Under the pieces are notes generated by a model, which had not been told where the DNA came from, made no database searches, and was given only the letters and a program-made list of their open reading frames with translations. This document shows positions 1 through 9,074 of a stretch of DNA of 12,675 bases, one piece after another. Numbering within the stretch: the first letter of the stretch is position 1; each line of letters begins with the position of its first letter. The stretch is from Phycisphaerales bacterium (lineage in GTDB: Bacteria > Planctomycetota > Phycisphaerae > Phycisphaerales > UBA1924): positions 1-12,675 of the forward strand of contig JAJDDL010000172.1 in assembly GCA_029260335.1 (NCBI GenBank), written 5' to 3'. Made by a program: the position numbers and the translations under genes.

Positions 1-113
1 GGTGGCCTGCCGCTGGTTCTTGTAGCGTCGAGTAGTACAGTATTCGGATACATTCTGCATCGAGTTGGGCGGGGACAATCGATCCATCCACCCAAGTTGT
101 TGAAAGGACATCC

Positions 114-479
114 ATGAATCCCGACGCCAACCTCGTGCACACCTGGAGCGAACTCAATCAGGACGCGCCCATGGACAAGGTCCTTCGGCGGAGGATCATC
201 GGCGAACGCATGATGATCTCCGAGGTCCATCTGGCACGAGGCTTCGTCGTCCCCACCCATCAACACGAGAATGAGCAAATGGCGATGGTGGTCTCCGGCA
301 AGATCCGCTTTCGCCTCGGGGCCGAGGACTCGCCCGAGCGACACGAAGTTGTGCTCGAAGGCGGGAGCGTCATGCACCTGCCGAGCAATCTGCCGCATTC
401 TGCCGAAGCGCTGGAAGACACCGTCATCTATGATCTCTTCAGCCCAGTAAGCGAGGGCACAGGGATCGATCGGGATTGA
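114..479 (+). CDS. KdgF-like single-domain cupin protein
   Basis: A 121-residue single-domain cupin, probably cytoplasmic because it has no signal peptide. Cupin motif 1 is visible as H49-x-H51-x3-Q55 followed by V60-S-G62. Motif 2 is G83-G-S-V-M-H-L-P90 to H95. The likely metal ligands are therefore His49, His51, Gln55 and His95. The H-x-H-x3-Q spacing and the ending D107-L-F-S-P111 resemble KdgF, the cupin that helps open unsaturated uronate rings in pectin and alginate breakdown. However, many cupins of unrelated function share this layout and no uronate gene lies nearby, so a specific reaction is not claimed. The ATG is preceded by GAAAGGA at 102-108, a good Shine-Dalgarno at normal spacing, which fixes the start. 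The next gene begins 32 bases after its stop and may be co-transcribed. The fold is nearly certain and the substrate unknown. Confidence 0.85.
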   Translation: MNPDANLVHTWSELNQDAPMDKVLRRRIIGERMMISEVHLARGFVVPTHQHENEQMAMVVSGKIRFRLGAEDSPERHEVVLEGGSVMHLPSNLPHSAEALEDTVIYDLFSPVSEGTGIDRD

Positions 480-502
480 CCCATATCGAATCGGGCTCGG
501 GC

Positions 503-507
503 GGAGG
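503..507 (+). promoter_or_regulatory. Shine-Dalgarno GGAGG that decides the start at 512
   Basis: GGAGG lies 4 bases before the ATG at 512. A TTG at 476, overlapping the cupin stop codon, would extend the frame by 12 codons but has no comparable ribosome site. The 512 start is therefore preferred. Confidence 0.6.
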
Positions 508-511
508 CGCA

Positions 512-1060
512 ATGGCATCTACCGATGAATCCAAGCGGCGGTCTCTGCTCGTGATCATCCTCGCGCTCACCTGCCTCAATACCGCAGGGCTCATCACCCT
601 TGCCTGGCTTGAGTTTGAAAGACGAAACGAGGCCAAGAACGAACTCGCGCTGACGGCCGTCGCCCTTGAATCCGCCAATGAAAAGGCGTTGCGGATCCGC
701 AGTGGCCACTCGGCTCGTGTCCTTGCTCTTGCCTTGTCGTTCCTCGCCGAGGAGAATGGTATCGGGCGTTATCCAGCCACTGACGAGGACTGGCTCGCCA
801 TGCTGCGCGAGCGTCACTTGTTCGACGAGACATCGTTCTTTGTCCCGCCCGGCACTGAGTTGTCAAAGGCATACCACTACGTGCCTCCAACTCAACCCGC
901 TCTTGCCCAATGGAAACAGGGAGGTGAAGCACCCATCGTGATCTATGAGGATCCGACCCTGTTCAACGATGGCGGCAACGTCGTTCGTGCGGATACCACA
1001 GTTTTGTGGATCGACAATCCACAGTTTCTCGAAACTGTCGCCAAGTTGCGGATTCCATAG
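512..1060 (+). CDS. Hypothetical membrane-anchored protein with pseudopilin-like C-terminus
   Basis: A 182-residue protein whose function I do not recognise. After a short charged N-terminus (K8-R-R10) there is one hydrophobic segment at about residues 11-33. A charged, probably helical stretch follows (about 34-65), then a soluble domain. This is the shape of an inner-membrane protein with its bulk outside the cytoplasm, or of a pseudopilin. The C-terminus (about 145-168) reads Y-E-D-P, then G-G-N-V-V-R-A-D, then V-L-W-I-D. That resembles the 'N-V-L-F-A-D-G-H-V' end of planctomycete prepilin-like (DUF1559-type) proteins, with the D-G-H part degraded to D-T-T. There is no clear prepilin peptidase site: no G-F-T-x-x-E before the hydrophobic segment. 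It follows the cupin by 32 bases on the same strand. A relationship to pseudopilins is inference only. Confidence 0.7.
   Translation: MASTDESKRRSLLVIILALTCLNTAGLITLAWLEFERRNEAKNELALTAVALESANEKALRIRSGHSARVLALALSFLAEENGIGRYPATDEDWLAMLRERHLFDETSFFVPPGTELSKAYHYVPPTQPALAQWKQGGEAPIVIYEDPTLFNDGGNVVRADTTVLWIDNPQFLETVAKLRIP
1021..1038. repeat. 8-bp inverted repeat at the end of the upstream CDS
   Basis: ACAGTTTC and GAAACTGT are perfect reverse complements separated by two bases (TC). The repeat lies within the last codons of the hypothetical membrane protein. It could form a tight hairpin or be an operator-like site, but it may equally be chance in a coding sequence. No U-tract follows. Confidence 0.4.
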
Positions 1061-1070
1061 GGGTGTAATC

Positions 1071-1082
1071 CCGTGCGCACGG
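1071..1082. repeat. Perfect 12-bp palindrome CCGTGCGCACGG
   Basis: A perfect self-complementary 12-mer begins 11 bases after the stop codon of the gene ending at 1060. It is the strongest symmetrical element in the 96-base gap before the phosphoesterase gene. It has no run of T on either side, so it is not a typical intrinsic terminator. A protein-binding site or an mRNA 3'-end structure is possible. Confidence 0.45.
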
Positions 1083-1156
1083 CAAAGGGAGCAACAAAAA
1101 CCACGAATCTATGGCGCAATGCACGCAGACGTGAGTGCGGTAGTGAATGATGCTGC

Positions 1157-1762
1157 ATGCGACTGTTGCTCAGTAGTGATCTTCACCGTGACATGCCCTC
1201 GGCACGCGCGATTGCCGAACGATCTTCGGAGGTAGATGCTGTCATCGTCGCCGGCGATCTCGCGACCATGCGCAAGGGATTGCTCGATGTGCTCCAAGAA
1301 CTCCGCAACATCCAAACGCCCACGATCCTCGTGCCGGGCAACAACGAATCGCTTGAGGAACTGCAACAGGGTGTCGAACGCGTCCAGTGGTCTGCCGCCC
1401 ACGTCCTGCACGGCACCGGCGTCAAGATCGCAGACACCAGCTTCTTCGGCCTTGGCGGCGGCATTCCCATCACTCCCTTTGGCGATTGGAGTTGGGATCT
1501 GAGCGAAGACGACGCACGCCAGCTGCTCGAGCCATGCCCCGAGCGGGCGGTGCTCGTCTCGCACTCGCCCCCCAAGGGCTTGGGCGATCGCACGAGCATG
1601 GGCGCGAGCGTCGGGAGCGAGGCCGTTCGGCAGTTTATTTCCGACAAGCATCCGCAGATGGTCGTGTGCGGCCACATTCACGACTCATGGGGATTCGACG
1701 AGACTGTCGAAGAAACCCGCGTGATAAACGCAGGCCCATCCGGCTTGGTAATCGAGCTATGA
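1157..1762 (+). CDS. Icc-type (COG2129-like) metallophosphoesterase
   Basis: A 201-residue calcineurin-like phosphoesterase, probably a cytoplasmic two-metal hydrolase of phosphomono- or diesters. The motif series is in order: D8-x-H10, G33-D34, G61-N62-N63-E64, H136 in S-H-S-P-P, and G172-H173-I-H175. These supply the usual seven metal ligands. The short length, S-H-S-P-P-K-G, the V-G-S-E-A-V-R-x-F-I stretch and the late V-I-N-A-G-P all match the Icc-related predicted phosphoesterases (COG2129). One oddity is position 63: most metallophosphoesterases have a His after G-N that acts in catalysis, and here it is Asn. An in-frame TGA lies at 1148-1150 and the D-x-H motif must be near the N-terminus, so the ATG at 1157 is secure, although no good Shine-Dalgarno is visible. 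The stop overlaps the start of the next gene (ATGA), implying translational coupling. The substrate is unknown. Confidence 0.88.
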   Translation: MRLLLSSDLHRDMPSARAIAERSSEVDAVIVAGDLATMRKGLLDVLQELRNIQTPTILVPGNNESLEELQQGVERVQWSAAHVLHGTGVKIADTSFFGLGGGIPITPFGDWSWDLSEDDARQLLEPCPERAVLVSHSPPKGLGDRTSMGASVGSEAVRQFISDKHPQMVVCGHIHDSWGFDETVEETRVINAGPSGLVIEL

Positions 1763-3267
1763 CCTCCCGCAGGTCGCTCGCGATCGCAGGTGTCCTTGCG
1801 CTCGTGTGCGCAATCTTCATGATTCGCCTGAGCGGTCCCTGGAAGCTCATGGATCTCGACCAAGAGCGTCCGGTGCAATACGCGATGGACATCTATCTGC
1901 ACGATCAGTGGATCGTCCAGACCGATTCCACGGGCGATATCGCAAGCAAACCGCCTATCTACCCCTGGGCCATCGCCCTCGGCGCCCACGCCCTCGGCGG
2001 CGTCTCTCGCCTGGCGGTCTACCTGCCCACGGCGTTCGGGATCGCCGGCGCGTCCATCGTCATTCTTCTGCTCGGACGATCCGTATTCGGCCCATGGCCC
2101 GGCGCGTTCGCGGCCCTCGCGTTCTGCTGTTCCACCTACGCGTTCAAGATGGTCCATCTTGCGCGCACCGATCCGCTGTTTTGCATGTGGGTGGCCCTCG
2201 GCGCAGCGTGCGCCTGGCTCGCATGGCAAGCCCGAACCAGGCACCAACCAGCAACCCGGTTCATCATCGGCTTCTGGGCGTTCGCAACCCTGGCAACACT
2301 CACCAAGGGGCCGCTCGGCGTGGTCATCGCTGGGCTTGGCCTGCTCGCGATCCTCTGGGAACGACGCTCTCAGCGCGGCAATGCGACTGACGAAGCAACT
2401 CCATCGCCTGTTCGCTCAACGCGCATGGCTCACGTGCTCGGGGCATCTGCTTTGGTCCTGATCGCCGGCGCATGGCTCTTCGCGGCCTACTCCGTCCAGG
2501 GCCAAGCCGTCATCGACAAGATGCTCGGGCGTGAACTCCTGGGCCACGCCATGCGAAGCGACTCGGGCGATCCGCCCCTGATCGGCTTCTGGAAGACCTG
2601 GGTCTACTTCCTCAGCCGCTACTTGCCTTGGAGCATCATCGCGTTCATCGCCGTTGCGCGCGTCGTTCTCCGTCCGAGCGAGGACAATCGCACCCGCCGC
2701 TTCGAGCGATTCTGTGCCTGCTGGCTCATGGGCGGGCTGATCATGTTCAGCATCTTCCCGCACCAGCGCCCCGACCTGCTCCTGCCGCTGATCCCCGCCG
2801 CGGCTCTGCTCGTCGGTCGCCAGATCAACGACTGGCTGGGCGAATCGGCTCGTCGACATCGCGTGCTCGCGGGCGTGATCGTCATCGGCGCGCTCGGCGG
2901 CGAGTTCTTCGTCTACCACGTCGCCGAGCTTCGCAAAGACCCCACGCCGGTTGCATCCTCTCCGACGCGATGGGACAAGATCGTTCGCACGAATGAGATA
3001 CGCGACCTTGCACAGGAGATCGCCGCAGCGGACTATCCCAATCTCCATTTCGCAGGCGGCCCGCTCGCGCTGCAGATCTTCCTCGACGTCAAGGAGCCGT
3101 TGCTGACTATCGAGCAGGCGTCCGAACTGCTCGCATCGCCCGAGCCGGTGTTCATCGTGCTCGAATCGATTGAGTCCCTGTCATCAGATACACCGGTCCG
3201 TGTCCAAAGCACGCACCTCGGCATCCGCGGCGAAACTCTTCTCGTCGTTACCAACGGCCCAAGCTGA
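1759..3267 (+). CDS. GT39/ArnT-like membrane glycosyltransferase
   Basis: A 502-residue polytopic membrane protein of the GT-C fold (ArnT/PMT, 'dolichyl-phosphate-mannose-protein mannosyltransferase' group). Such enzymes move a sugar from a polyprenyl-phosphate donor onto lipid, glycan or protein on the outer face of the inner membrane. The N-terminal TM helix (about 6-24) is followed by the first-loop acidic motif D32-L-D34-Q-E36-R and then K64-P-P-I-x-P-W70, both hallmarks of the family. R136-T-D138 matches the conserved A-R-x-D motif. About eleven hydrophobic segments run to about residue 400, including H-Q-R-P-D followed by L-L-P-L-I-P. A short soluble C-terminal part follows. The frame is open far upstream (to 1387), but the ATG overlapping the phosphoesterase stop by 4 bases gives a proper signal-anchor N-terminus and is chosen. 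Acceptor and donor cannot be read from the sequence. Confidence 0.87.
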   Translation: MTSRRSLAIAGVLALVCAIFMIRLSGPWKLMDLDQERPVQYAMDIYLHDQWIVQTDSTGDIASKPPIYPWAIALGAHALGGVSRLAVYLPTAFGIAGASIVILLLGRSVFGPWPGAFAALAFCCSTYAFKMVHLARTDPLFCMWVALGAACAWLAWQARTRHQPATRFIIGFWAFATLATLTKGPLGVVIAGLGLLAILWERRSQRGNATDEATPSPVRSTRMAHVLGASALVLIAGAWLFAAYSVQGQAVIDKMLGRELLGHAMRSDSGDPPLIGFWKTWVYFLSRYLPWSIIAFIAVARVVLRPSEDNRTRRFERFCACWLMGGLIMFSIFPHQRPDLLLPLIPAAALLVGRQINDWLGESARRHRVLAGVIVIGALGGEFFVYHVAELRKDPTPVASSPTRWDKIVRTNEIRDLAQEIAAADYPNLHFAGGPLALQIFLDVKEPLLTIEQASELLASPEPVFIVLESIESLSSDTPVRVQSTHLGIRGETLLVVTNGPS

Positions 3268-3337
3268 ATCAACTTGCTCCTGCACGCGATACCAGTGCAA
3301 TCGACGTGGCATTCGCTCGAAGACTCGCTCACACCAC

Positions 3338-3373
3338 GGCACCGACGCGCACATTGGCACTGACGCGCACATT
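3338..3373. repeat. Two-copy 18-bp tandem repeat between convergent genes
   Basis: GGCACCGACGCGCACATT (3338-3355) is followed directly by a second copy (3356-3373) that differs only by C to T at the sixth base. It sits in the 136-base gap between the convergent glycosyltransferase and propeller genes. A recent local duplication is the simplest explanation. With only two copies and no spacers, it is not a CRISPR array. Confidence 0.8.
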
Positions 3374-3386
3374 GTTGCGCTGAAAC

Positions 3387-3403
3387 CACAGAGGCACGCT
3401 GTG
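3387..3403 (-). terminator. Weak hairpin after the dockerin-protein gene
   Basis: On the minus strand, CACAG and CTGTG pair around a 7-base loop directly after the stop codon at 3404-3406, and GTTTCA follows. The 5-bp stem and the short T run make this a poor intrinsic terminator, listed because nothing better is present in the gap. Confidence 0.25.
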
Positions 3404-4447
3404 CTAGCTACATCCCGCCGCGAACGCATCGAGAAACGCGAAGAAATCATCCGCGTCAATCACGCCGTTGCCCGTGAAGTCGGCGCCGTCGTCGCCGCCG
3501 GCGAACAGGTCGAGATACCCAAAGAAGTCATTCGCATCGAGCGTGCCGTTGCCATCGATATCCGCGATGCACGCGTCTTCGAGCAGCAGCAGCTCAATGG
3601 GTGAGCTCACGCCGTCGCCACCTGTGTTCGCGAACACGTCCACGAAATCGCCGTTCTTGCCGTCGTAGCGCAGGACCTGATTCGTGCCGAACGAGGCGAC
3701 ATAGAGCAAGCCATCGGATCCGAACGCAAATCCGTGTGGGCTCACCAGCCCGCCCGCGCCGGGATCCACGAACAACTCGCCCTCACCCGTGGTCAGGTTG
3801 TACCGGGAGACGTTGTTGCCGTCCATGTTGGAGATGTAGAGAAACCCATCGTCGCCGAAGAAAAACCCATGGGGATCGGAGATCGCAACATCGCCGGAGT
3901 CCACGAGCGTGCCGACAAATGCACCCGTTGTTCCGTCGTACTCCAGGATCGCGTTCAAGGATCCGCTCGCGACGTACGCATTGCCATTGGGACCAAACTT
4001 GATCATCTCCGGATTGTCCAAACCGCCGAGCCCGGCAGGAATGAACGCGTCGATGAACGCGCCGGACACGCCGTCGTAGCGCAGCACCCGGTCATTGCCA
4101 AAGCTCGTCACGTACGCGTTGCCGTCGGGGCCGAATGTCAAGCTCGTGGGCGAGTTCAATCCACCGGATCCCGAGGTGACAAAGGTATCGATGAACGCTC
4201 CGGTCTCGAGGTCATACTCGATCACACGGTTGTTTCCCACGGACGTGACAAGCAGCGTTCCCTGAGGCGAGACGGTCAGAGAGTGCGGCCGCGTTAATCC
4301 ACCGCCCTGCGGCGGCACGAACGTCTCACCCACGCCATCGGAGTCGTACTTCACGATGTTGTTTGATATCCAGCCGCAGACGAGCACGTCGTCGGCTGTT
4401 GCTATCGAGGCGCAAAGGGCGATAGCCGCAGCGATTCTGAAGCACAT
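3404..4447 (-). CDS. Secreted six-bladed beta-propeller protein with GC-type dockerin-like tail
   Basis: A 347-residue exported protein. Residues 1-18 form a signal peptide with cleavage after A16-T-A18. Then come NHL/SMP-30-like propeller repeats of 45-46 residues at about 51-96, 97-142, 143-188, 189-233 and 234-279. Each carries P-x-x-L/F, a G-P-D-G-N-like turn, Y-V-x-S and a V-x-x-Y-D strand. The N-terminal strands 21-50 and the C-terminal 280-291 can close a sixth blade. The tail (292-347) holds two dockerin-like calcium loops, D296-x-D298-G-N-G-x-x-D304 and D323-x-T-G-N-G-x-x-D331. Each is followed by D-x-F-F, and the protein ends in Gly345-Cys346. This matches the GC-type dockerin tails of Phycisphaerales exoproteins; Cys293 and Cys346 may pair. 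It probably works at or outside the cell surface, in binding rather than catalysis, since no active site is evident. The frame is open to 4507, but the signal peptide and Shine-Dalgarno place the start at 4447. Confidence 0.88.
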   Translation of the reverse strand: MCFRIAAAIALCASIATADDVLVCGWISNNIVKYDSDGVGETFVPPQGGGLTRPHSLTVSPQGTLLVTSVGNNRVIEYDLETGAFIDTFVTSGSGGLNSPTSLTFGPDGNAYVTSFGNDRVLRYDGVSGAFIDAFIPAGLGGLDNPEMIKFGPNGNAYVASGSLNAILEYDGTTGAFVGTLVDSGDVAISDPHGFFFGDDGFLYISNMDGNNVSRYNLTTGEGELFVDPGAGGLVSPHGFAFGSDGLLYVASFGTNQVLRYDGKNGDFVDVFANTGGDGVSSPIELLLLEDACIADIDGNGTLDANDFFGYLDLFAGGDDGADFTGNGVIDADDFFAFLDAFAAGCS

Positions 4448-4454
4448 TTCGAAT

Positions 4455-4458
4455 CTCC
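4455..4458 (-). promoter_or_regulatory. Shine-Dalgarno GGAG that decides the start at 4447
   Basis: On the minus strand GGAG stands 7 bases before the ATG at 4447, directly ahead of the signal peptide. A longer in-frame start at 4507 would put 20 extra residues, with several Arg, Lys and Pro, before the signal peptide and has poor ribosome-site spacing. Confidence 0.6.
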
Positions 4459-4567
4459 ATGGGGGTAGAGCGGCCTTCCTCCGGGGCGCGGTCGCGCAGG
4501 GCCACATCTCCGCAATCTTCTACCGCGGGCCTTGCGTTTGAGTTTTTCGAGATCTTGCTCGGTTCGG

Positions 4568-5131
4568 CTATCGCTTGCGGAACCCGATCACAAGCCCTGC
4601 GATCGCCGATCCCGCCGAGGGCAATCGCCCGCCGATGAACTCCTTGAACCCGCCGAAGCTGTCCTTCACGCTCACCAGGAACCCGTCGTAGTGCCCTTCC
4701 ATCTTGTCCCAGTTCACCGTGATGACCTCGACATACTCCAGGCCAAATAGCGCCAACAAGAAAACTCCCACCGCGATGAGGCTTATGCGGATAAACGTCC
4801 TTGCCGCGAACGCGATCGCAAACCCCACCGCAAAGCTGAATCCCACCCGGAAGATCGCAGGCGAGAGTGCGTTGAGCGTCGAGGATTCGTCTTCTTCGGT
4901 CTCGGTCCCCGGATCGCCGTCCGGCGCAAGCCCCATCGCCAGATTGCTATCGATCAGTTCCGGCGTCGGCTTCTCGCCCCACGCCGGTCCGATAGCCCAT
5001 AGGGCCCCGCCCACGAGCATCAGCCCGACCGCAGACAGCAGGCAGACCTTCTGCCACTTTCCAAGCCTTGCCTCTTCACCGGACTTCTCTTCTTCCATCT
5101 GCGGCCGGCGTTCGCCTTCGTCCTGACTCAT
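4568..5131 (-). CDS. FUN14-family membrane protein
   Basis: A 187-residue membrane protein. The N-terminus is highly charged and acidic (1-25). A TM helix lies at about 29-49, then an acidic linker (about 70-85, rich in Glu and Asp). The FUN14-like core follows: paired hydrophobic segments at about 92-110 and 113-131, then L-E-Y-V-E-V-I-x-V-N140-W141-D, and a C-terminal segment L-P-S-A-G-S-A-x-A-G-L-V-I-G-F-R-K-R. The V-G-F-A-x-A-F-A pattern, the 'E-Y...V-N-W' stretch and the C-terminal G-F-R-K match the bacterial FUN14 family (PF04930). Mitochondrial FUNDC1 is the known eukaryotic member; the role of the bacterial proteins is not established. The extra N-terminal TM plus acidic linker makes this longer than the minimal family domain. 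GGGAGGA about 7 bases before the ATG supports the start. The propeller gene lies 120 bases downstream, and acnA is divergent on the other side. Confidence 0.78.
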   Translation of the reverse strand: MSQDEGERRPQMEEEKSGEEARLGKWQKVCLLSAVGLMLVGGALWAIGPAWGEKPTPELIDSNLAMGLAPDGDPGTETEEDESSTLNALSPAIFRVGFSFAVGFAIAFAARTFIRISLIAVGVFLLALFGLEYVEVITVNWDKMEGHYDGFLVSVKDSFGGFKEFIGGRLPSAGSAIAGLVIGFRKR

Positions 5132-5242
5132 GCGGGGATCCTCCCGAAAGAGCGTACGTTCTGCCGAGCCCCGGGGCCCATCGGATCCAGACTCGATCCG
5201 CCCCCCTCAGGCGTTCTAAAGTGTCTGTAGCAGGAGGATTCC
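5132..5242. promoter_or_regulatory. Divergent control region between the FUN14 gene and acnA
   Basis: This 111-base gap must hold the start signals for two diverging genes. An inverted repeat CGGATC-N7-GATCCG at 5182-5200 is the best operator candidate. It sits about 40 bases before the acnA start, next to a C-rich run. TAAAGT at 5217-5222 could be part of a -10 element, but no matching -35 is visible. AGGAGGA at 5232-5238 is a strong Shine-Dalgarno for acnA, and GGGAGGA near 5139-5145 (minus strand) serves the FUN14 gene. Promoter assignment is tentative. Confidence 0.4.
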
Positions 5243-8016
<2,774 letters not shown>

Positions 8017-8020
<4 letters not shown>

Positions 8021-8454
8021 GCGATCGCATCGTCTCGATCTCAGCCGCCGAGACCCGCCCGATCCGCGGGGCAGTTCTGCGCCCAGGCCAACCCGCCGAG
8101 CGCCTCATCTATCCCGATGACAACAACGCCCTCCACCTCGGCGCAATCATCGACGACCAACTCGTCGCCGTCGCCTCGTTTTACCAACAGCCCATCCCCG
8201 ACACGACCGCCCAAGCCTGGCGCATCCGAGGCATGGCCACCCTCCCCGAAAACCGCGGCAATGGCCTCGGCAGACGCCTCGTCGAAGCAGGCCTCAAGCA
8301 AGCCCAGCGGATCCAACAAGGTCCGGCCTGGTGCAACGCAAGAACCACCGCCGCCGGCTACTACCAACGCCTCGGCTTCCAGCAACTCGGCGACACATTC
8401 GACATCCCCGACATCGGCCCGCATGTCGTGATGGTGCTTGAAGTCGCGGACTGA
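8017..8454 (+). CDS. GNAT-family N-acetyltransferase
   Basis: A 145-residue cytoplasmic acetyltransferase of the GNAT fold, expected to transfer acetyl from acetyl-CoA to an amine. The beta-4/acetyl-CoA segment W68-R-I-R-G-M-A is followed by the pyrophosphate-binding loop R80-G-N-G-L-G85. The late block Y115-Y-Q-R-L-G-F121 is typical of motif B. The conserved start of the fold (A-E-T-R-P-I-R, then L-R-P) begins soon after the first residue. The only usable start is TTG at 8017, which overlaps the acnA stop as TTGA, so translation is probably coupled to acnA. A GAGG at 8000-8003 is the nearest, rather distant ribosome site. The acceptor substrate is unknown; a link to aconitase or to CoA metabolism is suggested only by the coupling. 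The gene ends 8 bases before a convergent gene. Confidence 0.85.
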
Positions 8455-8462
8455 ACTCGTAC

Positions 8463-9062
8463 CTAGTTGATCGGCTCCAGACCCACCTCGACCCGCCACC
8501 GATTGATCAACGCCCGCGTCCGCGCCGCCCGATCCCCCGTCGGATCCAGCGATCCACCCGGCCGCAGATACGCCCACTCCTCCGGATGATGCTCCTCCGC
8601 CCACGCCCTGATCTCGTCGAACCGTGACACGCTCGCCACCGGTTCTCGCTCTGGATAGGCCGCCGAGATCATCGTTCCTGCAATCTTCTCGCCATCAAAG
8701 AAATACGTCCTGCGATACCTCGGCGTGTCCTCCCGCTCGATCAGCGCGTAGTAATCGTTCCACTCCTCGACGACCCGCCAGACTGCACTTCCTTCGACAT
8801 GCCAGCGCCCAGCGTCGCCTCGACCGCGGAACTCCTCGTCCCACACCTTGTACCGCCCGCCCCCGAGCTTCCACACGCTCCCCTCACCCTCGCGCGCTTC
8901 GTACCAAACCCGCGGGTCTTCGACTAGCAACCCTTGGGCTTCTTCCAGACGGCCCTCGCGCTTTGCCGTGTCGAACCGCTCGGCGATCTGGACCTGCCGA
9001 TGCACGCATCCACTGAGAGTGGTCGCAACGAACAGCAGCACGATGTTTGCTAATCTAGACAT
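8463..9062 (-). CDS. Predicted lipoprotein, possible SnoaL/NTF2-like fold
   Basis: A 199-residue protein with a lipoprotein signal: basic start, hydrophobic core 7-15 and lipobox L16-S-G-C19, so Cys19 should be lipidated and the mature protein anchored to a membrane. The mature part begins with a helical region (about 24-45, F-D-T-A-K-R-E-G-R-L-E-E-A). Alternating strands rich in Trp, Tyr and Arg follow, as in R-Y-K-V-W, W-H-V-E-G, W-R-V-V-E-E-W and R-R-T-Y-F-F-D-G. This resembles SnoaL-like/NTF2 proteins, but no diagnostic residues are conserved and I do not assign a function. It starts 12 bases after the stop of the Tat-signal epimerase gene, so the two form a probable operon and may both act in the periplasm. 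A weak AGGG precedes the ATG. Confidence 0.75.
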   Translation of the reverse strand: MSRLANIVLLFVATTLSGCVHRQVQIAERFDTAKREGRLEEAQGLLVEDPRVWYEAREGEGSVWKLGGGRYKVWDEEFRGRGDAGRWHVEGSAVWRVVEEWNDYYALIEREDTPRYRRTYFFDGEKIAGTMISAAYPEREPVASVSRFDEIRAWAEEHHPEEWAYLRPGGSLDPTGDRAARTRALINRWRVEVGLEPIN

Positions 9063-9074
9063 TGCTGGGTAGCC

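Noticed and set aside
1..60. Minus-strand open frame running off the left edge, starting with ATG at 60
   Set aside because: Only 20 codons, no Shine-Dalgarno, and a second ATG at 53 in another frame is equally open. There is not enough to call a gene, and the rest of 1-113 shows only the cupin ribosome site.
476..511. TTG start for the hypothetical membrane protein, overlapping the cupin stop
   Set aside because: The ATG at 512 has GGAGG at good spacing; the 12 extra residues look non-conserved (Gly/Ser-rich).
1071..1082. CCGTGCGCACGG as an intrinsic terminator
   Set aside because: No U-tract follows in either direction, so it was kept only as a palindrome.
1387..1758. Upstream extension of the glycosyltransferase frame
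   Set aside because: The extra 124 codons overlap the phosphoesterase gene, are Arg/His/Pro-rich and would bury the signal-anchor. The ATG at 1759 is the natural start.
3338..3373. Tandem repeat as a CRISPR or attachment site
   Set aside because: Only two directly abutting copies, no spacers, no cas or integrase genes nearby.
3170..3604. Plus-strand open frame spanning the convergent gap
   Set aside because: It overlaps the ends of two well-supported genes in the wrong frame and strand and has no recognisable features.
4448..4507. Longer N-terminus for the dockerin-tailed protein
   Set aside because: It would put 20 extra residues, including several Arg, Lys and Pro, before a good signal peptide; the internal ATG at 4447 has a well-spaced Shine-Dalgarno.
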